Shown one piece after another: positions 10,201 to 18,100 of a DNA stretch of 51,115 nucleotides. The notes under the pieces are model-generated. The model was given only the letters and a program-made list of their open reading frames with translations. It did no database searches and was not told where the DNA came from. Location: positions 1 to 51,115 of the forward strand of contig CANJZW010000028.1 of assembly GCA_947479475.1 (NCBI GenBank). Direction: 5' to 3'. The stretch is from Chthoniobacteraceae bacterium (lineage in GTDB: Bacteria > Verrucomicrobiota > Verrucomicrobiia > Chthoniobacterales > Chthoniobacteraceae). The position numbers and the translations under genes are program-made. Within the stretch, counting starts at the first letter, position 1. Each line of letters starts with the position of its first letter.

Positions 10201-10358
10201 CCGGGTTAATTCAATGGAAGGCGGGACAGGGGCCCGGACTGTTTTGGGCCTGGAGTGGGGACGGGAAGATGACGGAGCCGGCTGACGCTTACAGGCAGGC
10301 CCTCAACGATCTTTGTCAGGTCTTGCTCAATAGTAACGAGTTCCTTTACCTCCACTAA
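7236..10358 (+). CDS. PSCyt1-DUF1549-DUF1553 protein with LamG insertion
   Basis: A 1040-residue exported protein with signal peptide MKKIPLLFALCLSSTAFA. The cytochrome-like PSCyt1 segment has one haem motif CYECH at 43-47. DUF1549 spans about 155-365, including LHGLPPSREQMEALEKD, RWAQHWLDLARYAESDGY and FGCARCHNHKFDP (a second CxxCH). DUF1553 runs from about 543 (TRVIVNRVWQFHFGRGL). A laminin-G-like sandwich (about 795-985) is inserted before the last DUF1553 piece, LCQVLLNSNEFLYLH. PVC genomes encode many of these beside DUF1501 proteins. Function is not proven; periplasmic redox work on polysaccharides or other polymers is the usual proposal. Translationally coupled to the FecR-like gene. 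Confidence 0.92.
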   Translation: MKKIPLLFALCLSSTAFAVEEDAQRAASVFFEKEVRPILANRCYECHGEKKQKGGLRVDALAYLKTGGDTGPALVPGKPEQSPLIEAIRYQKEDFQMPPKQKLPAAEVAVLEKWIKLGAPWPVQAHETAVVTEGGFTEEQRKFWCFQPLANPAPPSVSGSWARNGIDRFIAQKHAELGLTPAPEADTREFVRRATMDLHGLPPSREQMEALEKDQSPARYERFIDGLLASPHYGERWAQHWLDLARYAESDGYNADEFRPAAWPYRDWVIKSLNEDKPYDQFVREQLAGDEISPEKPEVLVATGYLRNPLYEWNQADVRGQWDLILTDITDTTGELFLGLSFGCARCHNHKFDPILQKDYFRLRAFFAPIQWRDDLTLGTPEEQAATARQQAQWEAATVKVRAAMDEMVSPILKGRVDSAFKRFNDELQTMVRKEPAAREPMERQLVNLCERQLRRARKQIEPLKSLKTAEAKAKYASLVEELKKFDALKPAALMEAFVATDVGPVAPPTTFKTRKGETAVAPGFLTLLEPGEPVIPPVGASTGRRTALANWITRPDNQLATRVIVNRVWQFHFGRGLVASSSDFGKLGEKPSHPELLDWLARRFVSEGWSLKKLHKEIMMSATYGQTARREPWPVALQLDPSNKYLWRFNPRRLDAEQVRDAMLVASGELNLKEGGAPEDGNGTRRSIYTIKKRNNQNELLRSLDAPSGFASTAERQSTTTPTQALFLLNGEWPLIRARKLSGKVSSVEEAWEAALGRPPSEKERETADAFLAKRLGGSDRRVPLVLAGGDAPGLFRENTEHERLLDQTGVWEGDEFTVEAVVRLDSVDSGAAVRTVASRWSGGKDSLEAYGWSLGVTGEKSRFKSQNLIIQLVGEDENSNTGYEVVASNLRVELGHRVHVAATVSCAEHTVTFTLRDLDQAGGAVQKAVVPHVIRAKLGFGASSVVVGGLNKRSPAHHWDGQIEALRLAAGGLSDSELNADASKWTAGLIQWKAGQGPGLFWAWSGDGKMTEPADAYRQALNDLCQVLLNSNEFLYLH

Positions 10359-10362
10359 ATCT

Positions 10363-11781
10363 ATGTCTTGCGATCAAATCAAACGGCCTACTTCGCGGCG
10401 CGAGTTTTTGCAGCAGGCGGGCTGCGGTTTTGGAGCGGTGGCCCTTGCGGCACTCACCCAGGAGCCGCTGCTTGGCGCGGCGAACGCGCTGAACCCGGTG
10501 GCGGTGAAGATTCCCAATCACAAGCCGCGGGCTAAAAACGTGATTTTTCTCTTCATGGAAGGAGGGCCGAGTCATCTGGACACGTTCGATTATAAACCCC
10601 TTTTAAACACCCTGGCGGGACAGCGTTTACCCGCCAGCTTCAAGCCGCCGCTGACCGCGATGGGGGAGGCCAATTCGCCCCTCCTTGAGTGCAAACGCGA
10701 ATGGAAGCAGAGAGGCCAAAGTGGGCTGTGGGTTTCCGATTGGTTTGAAAACGTCGCCCTCCATGCCGACGATCTGACTGTCATTCGCTCCTGCGCCTCC
10801 AGCGGGATCAATCACGCGGGCGGGGTCTGTTCGATGAACACGGGGTCGGTTTTCGGCGGGCGTCCGTCGCTCGGCGCGTGGGTAAGTTACGGGCTTGGGA
10901 CCGAGAACGAAAACCTGCCCGGCTTTGTGGTGATCAAGGACAGCGAAGGTACGGTGGTCAATGGGGTCCGAAACTGGGGGACGGGTTTCATGCCGGCGGT
11001 CTATCAGGGGGTAGAATTTAACGCGGAGGGGGTTGCCATCAAATACCTGGACAATCCCAAGGGGGTGTCTGTGGAGAGGCAGCGCGACAAGCTGGATTTG
11101 CTGGCGGCCCTCAACCGGCAGTATGGTGAAACGCGGACCGACAACACCGAGTTGGACGCCCGCATCCGCGGGTATGAGTTGGCCTACCGAATGCAGTCTG
11201 AAGCGCCGCAGGCGGTGGATTTAAGCCGGGAAACAGAGGCGACACGCAAGCTTTACGGGATGGACCGGGAGGAAACCGCCGTGTTTGGTCGCAACTGTTT
11301 GCTGGCGCGGCGGCTAGTGGAAAACGGGGTTCGTTTTGTGCAGCTCTACAGCGGGGCGGGGAGCAAGTGGGACAGCCACAAAGGGATTGAAAAGGCGCAC
11401 TCCAAGTTGTGCCGGTCGGTGGACCAGCCGATTGCGGGCCTTTTGAGCGACCTCAAGTCCCGTGGGATGCTGGAGGACACGTTGGTCATCTGGGGCGGCG
11501 AGTTCGGGCGCACCCCGATGAGCGAAGCAGGCGACGGGCGGGACCACAATCCGACGGGGTTTACGATGTGGATGGCGGGGGGCGGCTTGCAGGGCGGCCG
11601 GACCATCGGAGCGACGGACGAGCTGGGGCTGTACGCGGTTGAGGACCGGCTGCATGTGCACGACCTACACGCCACCATCCTGCATTTGTTGGGTGTGGAT
11701 CACACCAAGCTGATTTACTCAAACAAGGGGCGCCCCGAGCGGATCGATCAGAACGAAGGGCACGCATTCCTGCAGATTTGA
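10363..11781 (+). CDS. DUF1501 family Tat-exported protein
   Basis: A 472-residue protein beginning with a twin-arginine signal (SRREFLQQAGCGFGAVALAAL), so it is exported folded. The fold is the alkaline-phosphatase/sulfatase-like superfamily seen in DUF1501. Conserved parts visible are NVIFLFMEGGPSHLDTFDYKP, the SGINHAGGVCSMNTGS segment, DTLVIWGGEFGRTPM and DGRDHNPTGFTMWMAGGG. The Asp/His residues would bind metal by analogy to phosphatases. The gene begins 4 bp after the DUF1549/DUF1553 stop and is the obligate partner found beside such genes. The substrate is unknown. Confidence 0.93.
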   Translation: MSCDQIKRPTSRREFLQQAGCGFGAVALAALTQEPLLGAANALNPVAVKIPNHKPRAKNVIFLFMEGGPSHLDTFDYKPLLNTLAGQRLPASFKPPLTAMGEANSPLLECKREWKQRGQSGLWVSDWFENVALHADDLTVIRSCASSGINHAGGVCSMNTGSVFGGRPSLGAWVSYGLGTENENLPGFVVIKDSEGTVVNGVRNWGTGFMPAVYQGVEFNAEGVAIKYLDNPKGVSVERQRDKLDLLAALNRQYGETRTDNTELDARIRGYELAYRMQSEAPQAVDLSRETEATRKLYGMDREETAVFGRNCLLARRLVENGVRFVQLYSGAGSKWDSHKGIEKAHSKLCRSVDQPIAGLLSDLKSRGMLEDTLVIWGGEFGRTPMSEAGDGRDHNPTGFTMWMAGGGLQGGRTIGATDELGLYAVEDRLHVHDLHATILHLLGVDHTKLIYSNKGRPERIDQNEGHAFLQI

Positions 11782-12056
11782 GTTTGCGCTGCTGACGAGA
11801 GGGCGGTGCATTGCCAGTTTGCGGGAGGCTTTAACGGAGTGAATCTTTTTCCATGCAGCCGCCTGGTTCAGGGTGTCGGAGTTTAACAACATCAGTCTGG
11901 AGAACGTTTTGAGCGACGCTGGCGTCATTCTGTAGGTGCCAATCAACTAGATCAGCCGGATGTCCTCAGGGCGTAGTCATCTCGTGGATTGCGGCGATTT
12001 TCGTCATATCGAGTTCGTCCACATCGCCCAAAGACCGTAGGAGATCAGCGCTTAAC
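11782..12056 (-). other. Degenerate coding remnants, no intact gene
   Basis: No complete gene is visible here. On the minus strand, short frames broken by stops look protein-like, for example DVDELDMTKIAAIHEMTTP and, further on, TPASLKTFSRLMLLNSDTL. They are not in one frame. I read this as the decayed continuation of the DUF1552 remnant region or of other lost genes, not as a functional gene. Confidence 0.35.
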
Positions 12057-12191
12057 TCACTGCCATCCCTCGGATATGAGAAGCCGCTTCTCGACCTCGC
12101 GCACGGAGGTGAAATACTGCTCGAGTCGATCCCTGTCCGTGTTGCTCAGATTCTTCTGGAATGCGGCGGCACGGTCTGCGAAGGCGTCGAG
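12057..12191 (-). pseudogene. DUF1552 fragment
   Basis: A 44-codon frame on the minus strand encodes LDAFADRAAAFQKNLSNTDR followed by DRLEQYFTSVREVEKRL and ends at TGA. This is the DUF1552 segment in which a (K/N)LxxxDxxxLxEYxxSVREVExRL pattern is conserved. The intact DUF1552 protein at 18604-19899 has the equivalent VSHADKAKLDEYATSIREVEGRL. The fragment lacks both the Tat signal and the C-terminal half. Its upstream side stops exactly where the dispersed repeat begins (12193), which suggests disruption by that element. Confidence 0.7.
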
Positions 12192-12192
12192 T

Positions 12193-12390
12193 CGCGGTTC
12201 GCTCCTCCATTGCGGTTTTTAGAATAATCGGAGCGTTTCCGCCCCGGGCAGGCTACTCGCAACCCATCGCAACGCCATGGGTTTGATCCGTTATAAAACC
12301 GAAAGCCCTACAAGGGGCGCCCCATGATGACGCCACCATTTGGAATGGACCGGGCGGCTGGAGTGCTCTTACAGGGCGTTTTTTTTGGAA
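12193..12390 (+). repeat. Dispersed repeat element, copy 1
   Basis: About 198 bp that match 50916-51110 closely: both begin cgcggttcgctcctccattg. They share the segments ccatgggtttgatccgttat and ccatgatgacgccaccattt, and both end in an acagggcgt-plus-T-run motif. No intact gene lies in it. Small internal inverted motifs (aacgccatgg, gccctgcaggggc-like) suggest structured RNA or a mobile non-autonomous element. A short third piece of the left part is at 12501-12532. Confidence 0.85.
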
Positions 12391-12500
12391 CCATTTTCCC
12401 ATGGCGTTGCCATGGGCTGAAAGTGAATTGCCCCTTGCAGGGGCATCAGATTTGGCGGAAGTCGCCGCCGGTTTTACCTTCCCGCTGCCCTCGTCGAGGC

Positions 12501-12532
12501 GCGTTGCGCTCTTCCATTGCCGTTTTTAGAAT
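12501..12532 (+). repeat. Partial copy of dispersed repeat left part
   Basis: The segment gcgctcttccattgccgttt plus tttaga repeats the left 25-30 bp of the element at 12193 and 50916. It lies 300 bp after copy 1 in the same orientation. The stretch between (12391-12500) holds no gene, only further palindromic bits such as ccatggcgttgccatgg. Confidence 0.6.
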
Positions 12533-12700
12533 TAAATTTTACCGTCAGAATCTTGAAACTCGAATCCGGTCCCTAAACGACGCTGCTTGCTTGGTCTTGG
12601 ATAAGCCACAGGGCTGAGCGAAGTGGCTTCTAAAAACCGGTCGCATCTGGAGTCATTCATTTCTAATTGCCTTCTCCCCATGATAATATCTTCTCCATCC

Positions 12701-13732
12701 ATGAAAGCGCCGATCTTCGCTTTCACCCTCTGCCTAACATTCTTAAACCTAGGCCACGCTGCAGATCCCAACCCGCAGCGGTATGATCTTTCCAAGCGGG
12801 CAAGTGAGATTGACTCCCGGACTAGGGAACACCCGGAGATCGACTTCGTCTTTAAAGACTCGAAAGGAAAGGTTCTGGACATGGAACACGCTGTGGTCGA
12901 CACGCGCAGGCCGCTCCAAGGGAAACTCGTCATTTGGCTGATGGATCACAATCAGCCGCTTTTCGAGCGCCTTGCAAGTTATGGGCTTCATGGAGTGCAA
13001 ATCAGTTACGCGAACCGTTGGTTTTCGGGCCTCAAGAAAGAGCAGTATGACGATGGCAAGGCGATCGGGAATCTGCGCCTAGAAGCAGCTACGGGAGAGG
13101 ACTTCAGCCCTCTGGTCGACATCCCCAAGCCAGATGGCATGATGGAGCGAACCTTCCAGTTTGTGAAATGGTTGGCAAAAGAGAACCCGCAGGGTCACTG
13201 GGAGCAGTTTCTTTCCTCCGACGGCTCGGGGTTATTGTGGGAGAAGGTGATCATGAGCGGCATTTCGCATGGATCCACCACGGCCGCCCGCTTTGCCATC
13301 CACCAAAGAGTCGATCGGGTTGTCATGTTCTCCGGTCCTCGCGACAACACGGAGAGTTGGCAGGCCCTTCCTTCCGCGACGCCCTCAAACCGTTTCTTTG
13401 GATTCAGCCATGTGCTTGATGGAGGATGGGTCGGAGATCACTATTGCCGCTCCTGGCAGTTGCTTTTGATGAACCAGCATGGGCCGCTGGTGAATGTGGA
13501 CGACTCCGTCGCTCCGTACGGGAAGAGCCGCCGTCTGATTACGAACAGCGATGTGAACAAGGACGGACGGCGCGCACACACCACCGTCGTGCCCGGGGGG
13601 ACCGCTGGCAAAGATCCAGAAGGAAAGATGATTCACGAAGCGGTATGGCGGTACCTGTTTACCCATCCGGTCGAGGAATCCGGCGCGCCTGTTCCTTTGG
13701 ATCCCGGCTGCCAGATGGAGCAACGCAAATAG
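12701..13732 (+). CDS. Secreted alpha/beta-hydrolase-like protein (BPSS1187-like)
   Basis: The start at 12701 gives a good signal peptide (MKAPIFAFTLCLTFLNLGHAA); the frame is open upstream but those codons look non-native. The mature protein (about 320 residues) carries a nucleophile-elbow-like GISHGSTTAARFA, where the expected Gly-x-Ser-x-Gly is GISHG. Later come WVGDHYCRSWQLL and VVPGGTAGKDPEGKMIHEAVWRYL, which may supply the acid and His. This resembles exported hydrolases of the BPSS1187 family, whose substrate is not known. It lies alone between the repeat element and another secreted gene on the same strand. Confidence 0.7.
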   Translation: MKAPIFAFTLCLTFLNLGHAADPNPQRYDLSKRASEIDSRTREHPEIDFVFKDSKGKVLDMEHAVVDTRRPLQGKLVIWLMDHNQPLFERLASYGLHGVQISYANRWFSGLKKEQYDDGKAIGNLRLEAATGEDFSPLVDIPKPDGMMERTFQFVKWLAKENPQGHWEQFLSSDGSGLLWEKVIMSGISHGSTTAARFAIHQRVDRVVMFSGPRDNTESWQALPSATPSNRFFGFSHVLDGGWVGDHYCRSWQLLLMNQHGPLVNVDDSVAPYGKSRRLITNSDVNKDGRRAHTTVVPGGTAGKDPEGKMIHEAVWRYLFTHPVEESGAPVPLDPGCQMEQRK

Positions 13733-13892
13733 CACAATCCAGAATAACTTTCCCAAGAAACGGCCGTTTGGAATCGAATCATTCGCTGGGGAGTGCGATT
13801 CACGGCCCGTCAGGATTGATCTTCGGCTCACACGAGTCCTAGCCACGCAAGCCACTTCCATCTACACTAAACCACTCAAACAAAACGCTCCC

Positions 13893-14525
13893 ATGAATTC
13901 CCCCCTCCGCCTCGCTCTTGCCCTTTGCGCCTCGTTGGTCCTCGGTTTTCCTTGCACGAACGCAACCGCCGCAGATCCAACAAGCCCTGCTTCCGCCATC
14001 CACGGATTCCGCTTTGAGTTTCCTTGCAAAGATCCGATGCCGGAAAACCCCAAGGAAGGTGCCGACGGTGCGTCAGGCCTCGTCACCGGCGACCCTAAGA
14101 CGACCGACAACTTCACGGTCAAGCGCACGTTCGGGGGCGAACCCGGCAAGCGATACAAAGTGAGGCTCCGCTTCCGCGGTGTCGTCGAGCCAATGATGTA
14201 CAAGGACGGTCAACAGGTGGGTGAATATTTCTACGTCGGCGGAGAGAAGGACAACGCCACTTACAACATCTACCAGATCAGCGTGTCCTCTCCGAAGTCC
14301 CACTTTTTTCTCAACCGACAGGACAAGGTTGGCCACAAGATCTTCACCATCGATTACACCCAGACCATCGAGATCGACGGCGGCGCGGAAGTCACTTTCC
14401 ACGGAGACGGGCAGAACGGCCGAATGATTACAAACTTCAAGAAGCTCGTCGTGCCGGACATTGCTCCAGCGCCCCTGCCGTTCAACGGCCAGTTCATCCA
14501 GGTGGACGTTCTTGAGGTGAAGTGA
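13893..14525 (+). CDS. Secreted protein of unknown function
   Basis: A 210-residue protein with a signal peptide (MNSPLRLALALCASLVLG, cleavage near ATAA). The mature chain is rich in beta-type sequence: TDNFTVKRTFGGEPGKRYKV, LRFRGVVEPMMYKDGQQ, then IFTIDYTQTIEIDGGAEVTF and a C-terminal FIQVDVLEVK. It looks like a single carbohydrate-binding-like beta sandwich, but I do not recognise a named family. It ends 8 bp before the transposase stub and follows the hydrolase-like gene by 160 bp, possibly co-transcribed. Confidence 0.6.
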   Translation: MNSPLRLALALCASLVLGFPCTNATAADPTSPASAIHGFRFEFPCKDPMPENPKEGADGASGLVTGDPKTTDNFTVKRTFGGEPGKRYKVRLRFRGVVEPMMYKDGQQVGEYFYVGGEKDNATYNIYQISVSSPKSHFFLNRQDKVGHKIFTIDYTQTIEIDGGAEVTFHGDGQNGRMITNFKKLVVPDIAPAPLPFNGQFIQVDVLEVK

Positions 14526-14532
14526 ATCCGGC

Positions 14533-14757
14533 TCAAGCTGCCGCCTTGAGGCGAAGCCAGTCACAGACGTCGTTGAGGCTAATGGCATGCGAGAGCTGGG
14601 CAAAGAGCATGGTCGCCAGATGGCTGAAAATGCTGAAAGTGCGGGCTTCTGCCTCTACCCCAGTTTTCTGGGCTATCTGATGGAGAACGTCTCGCGGTAT
14701 AAAGTTGAGAAGCTGCTTGAGGACGATAATATCAGCGCGCGCTGGTTTTTGGTGCAT
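14533..14757 (-). pseudogene. IS4-family transposase N-terminal stub (DUF4372)
   Basis: 74 codons encode MHQKPARADIIVLKQLLNFI, then an SIFSHLATMLFAQLSHAISLNDVCDWL segment. This is the DUF4372 N-terminal domain of IS4-type transposases (pattern FxxxxxMxFAQLxxxxSLxDI). The catalytic DDE part is missing; a stop follows at once. No terminal repeats of the original element can be recognised, so it is a dead remnant. It marks the left side of the region containing the inverted-repeat-bounded gene pair. Confidence 0.8.
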
Positions 14758-14795
14758 ACCCTACTGAGTGATAGGGATCCTTTCTCCAGACCACT

Positions 14796-14836
14796 TTTTT
14801 TAGCTTATTTCGTCATCCCTGTGGGATGGCTGTGAA
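14796..14836. repeat. 41-bp inverted repeat, left copy
   Basis: This 41-bp sequence matches the reverse complement of 20022-20062 at 40 of 41 positions (one mismatch, at 14807). Each copy contains its own small palindrome catccc-tgt-gggatg. The two copies face each other and enclose the DUF1592-type/DUF1552 gene pair. Confidence 0.9.
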
Positions 14837-14899
14837 ACCTGTCTTATAAGATTTGAACTGCAGTCTTTAGCAATGGGAGCCGTGCTGCTTGTTTTCAAT

Positions 14900-14973
14900 T
14901 TTAGCGCGCCCGGTGACGATACCGCGCGCTAACTGCGAAATGGTGGCGAAAAGCGATTCCTCACCGATATTTG
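14900..14973 (+). repeat. About 75-bp direct repeat, copy A
   Basis: Begins tttagcgcgcccggtgacga, continues ataccgcgcgc, and later shares gcgaaaagcgatt with copy B (15052-15127). The two are imperfect direct repeats about 152 bp apart. No gene lies in 14758-15136, which is filled by these repeats and the inverted repeat. Confidence 0.75.
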
Positions 14974-15051
14974 GTCTAACATTTGTCTTACACCACGGTC
15001 AGTCATCGGGTAACTCGCCCCATGTTCCGAGCCATGAAAAGCAATTCTCCC

Positions 15052-15127
15052 TTTAGCGCGCCCCGCGACGATACCGCGCACACGAACTGGGGAGTGGAAG
15101 CGAAAAGCGATTTTTTACCAATACTTT
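15052..15127 (+). repeat. About 75-bp direct repeat, copy B, abutting DUF1592 gene start
   Basis: Imperfect copy of 14900-14973. It ends about 10 bp before the ATG of the DUF1592-type gene, so it may hold that gene's promoter or leader; copy A would then be a duplicated upstream region. Confidence 0.7.
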
Positions 15128-15136
15128 CACCCCATC

Positions 15137-18100
15137 ATGGCTTCCTGCTTATCCTTTCGCTCGGCCTTTGCCGCGGCGCTCGCACTCATCTTTGCGACGG
15201 CTGGCGGCATGGCGGCTGACGCGCCGGTCCCTTCGGTTCGACAGGTCGAGCTGCAGTCTCACGCAGCGAGTGATCTCATGCGCGATAAGGTGGAGCCGTT
15301 TGTCAGCAAGCACTGCCAGAGCTGCCACCGCAAGGACAAGACCAAGGGCGAACTGGACCTCACGCGTTACGCCACGGAGCGCGATGTCACGGCAGACTTC
15401 CGGCGCTGGAAGAACATCGCGGACTTTATCCGCAATGGCGAGATGCCGCCCGAGGACGAGCCACAGCCGAGCATTGAGGAACGCCATGCGGTGCTCGCTG
15501 CGATCGAGGCTATCATGCTCACGGAGGCAAAACGCAACGCAGGAGATCCTGGCGCGGTGCTGCCTCGGAGGCTGTCGAGCACCGAATACGATCTCTCCAT
15601 CCGCGCGCTGACGGGCGTTGACATTCGCGCGACGGCCGAGTTTCCTGCCGATCCAGCGGGGGGCGAGGGTTTTGACAACACTGGCGAGGCCTTGGGCATG
15701 ACTCCGAGTTTGTTGAACAAGTATCTCGGCGCGGCCCAGTTCGTTTCCGAGCACCTTGTGCTCGGGCCCGAGGGCGTTGCCTTTGCGCCCTTCCCTGTCA
15801 CGAGCTACAGCGAGCGCAAGAAGCTCACCGAGGAGGAAATCATCGACTTCTACCGGCAGCATGACGTCAGCATTCACGACTACGTAGTGTCGGCTTGGCG
15901 ATACAAACACCGCAACGAAGCGGACCGCGCTTTGAGCCCCGAGGCTTGGGCTCAGCGGCAGGGACTCAGTGGCGGCTATCTGGCGCTGGTGGTGAAGACG
16001 CTGGCTGAAGCAACGTCCGGCGAGAGCTTCATGCGCAAGCTCGGAGCCATGTGGGACGCATTGCCCACGCCGACGCATGCCACAGACGTGCCGCAAGCCG
16101 TGCGCGAGGTGACCGCTTTCATCGCGCTGATGCAAACTGGCGTCGGCTCGCACGATCCAGTGCTCATCCGATCAGGCCGCGCGCCGATCGATCACCTCGC
16201 CATGCGCGTCAAAGTAGCCGCTAGCCGCGACAAGGGTGGTGTGAGCAACATTGGAACGCGGAGCAAGCTTCGCATCGGTCGCTTGCCAATACCATCGAAG
16301 GTCGCTAAGGCTCCGCAAGACGAAGTGACCACGCTTTATCTTCGGTTGGATCCGGCCTTTGATTCAAAGCCAGGCCTTGTGATTCTGCATCGTCCCATGT
16401 TCAGCAAGCGGGATGGACCGCCGAGCAATGACAAAGAGGCTAAAGAGCATGAAGTAGAGACCCTGCGCGCTGTGCTGGAGCGGGAGTCACCCGAACTCGC
16501 GCGTCAGTTGGCCTTTGGCAAACATCCGAGTGGTGAGGCGCTAGATCCCGATTCGCTGGCGTTGCAGGCACCATGCGTTCTCACGATACCGCTTGGCCCG
16601 CAGGCGTTGGCAGGCTTGCAGGGCAAGCAGTTGCTCATAGACTGCGAGCTGGTTGCACGAGCCAGCGCAGAGTCCGCCGTATTTCTTCAGCAAGCGATGG
16701 GCAAGAAACCGGACGCACTAGCAGCCATTGCCGAATCGCTGGTTCCCTCCACAGGCGTGGAGATCTTGCTCCGCCCAGAGAGCCAACTCGCAAAGGATCT
16801 GGCGACAGCCGCTGGACCGTTTTGCAAGGCGTTCCCAAATCGCTTCTTCTTTACCGATGCGAACCGCGGACTGGCCGCAGGCTTCCACCTCGTCGAGGGC
16901 TTCTTCCGCGATGACCAACCGCTGGTGGAGAAGGTGCTCACCGATGCTGAGCGAGCAGAGTTGGATCGGCTGTGGAAGGCGTTGGATTTTGTGACCCAGA
17001 GCGTGGAGACGATGTTCCGTGGTTTTGTGTGGTTCGAGCGGGCCGAGCGTAATGTGTTGCAAGATCCGCGATTCGACTTCCTGCGCTCGGAGGATCCGCT
17101 GCTAGTGAAGCCAGAGTTGATGGCCAAGTTCGAGCGCCACTACCTTGAAAAGCTGGGCGTCACACTGGTGCCGGATGCCATGCAACCTGAGAAGCCGAAT
17201 CCGCAGTTTGACCTGATCCACGGTTTCTTCGAGCGGGTCCGTGCCGGCCTCAAGGACTACGAGCACACTCGGCAACAGGCCGAAGCGCCCGCGCTGCGAG
17301 ATGTCGAGCGACTCGCCGAACGCGCCTATTGCAGGCCTTTGCGAGCGGATGAGTCGAAGTCCCTGCGGACGCTTTACCAGCAACTGCGCGAGCAAGGCGA
17401 AAACGTCGAAGACTCGCTGCGCGGCATGTTTAGCGCGGTGCTCATGTCGCCGGATTTCTTTTATCGCAGCCCCGAAGCACCTGAGGGCGGCGGCGTGCAG
17501 CCTCTGGACCAGACAGCGCTTGCGCGGCGGCTCAGCTACTTCCTGTGGTCGTCGCCGCCGGATGAGGAACTGCTCGCAGCGGCGCGCGCGGGCAAGCTCC
17601 AAGACGAGGCGGCGCTGCAAGCGCAGACACGCCGCATGTTGAAGGATCCGCGGATCGAGTGCTTCGCCCGCGAGTTTTTTGGCCAATGGCTGCGTTATCG
17701 CGATTACTTGTCCAAGGATCCCATCCCGCCCGGTGCCTTCGCCGGCTACGACGCGCCCTTGCGCCAGGCGATGTTCGAGGAGCCCACGCGGCTCATCACG
17801 CATCTGCTACGGCAAGACCAGGCGGTAGGCGAGTTGTTGCATGGGGACAGCACCTTCGTGAACGCGGCTCTCGCCAAGTTTTACGGTGGCGACATCGAGC
17901 GCCAATACCACAGCACGGATGGCAAAGGATCGCCCTCGGACTGGCGTCGCGTCGAGGGCCTGCGCGGCATGGGTCGTGGCGGACTGCTGGGTATGCCGGT
18001 CATTTTGGCAAAGAACTCTGCGGGGAGCCGAACAAGCCCTGTAAAGCGCGGATTCTGGGTCGTGCATCACCTTCTAGGTCAGCACTTCCCACCTCCGCCA

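Noticed and set aside
12324..12617. 97-codon open frame over the dispersed repeat
   Set aside because: It reads through repeat DNA present in another copy with different reading-frame content; no protein-like conservation is seen.
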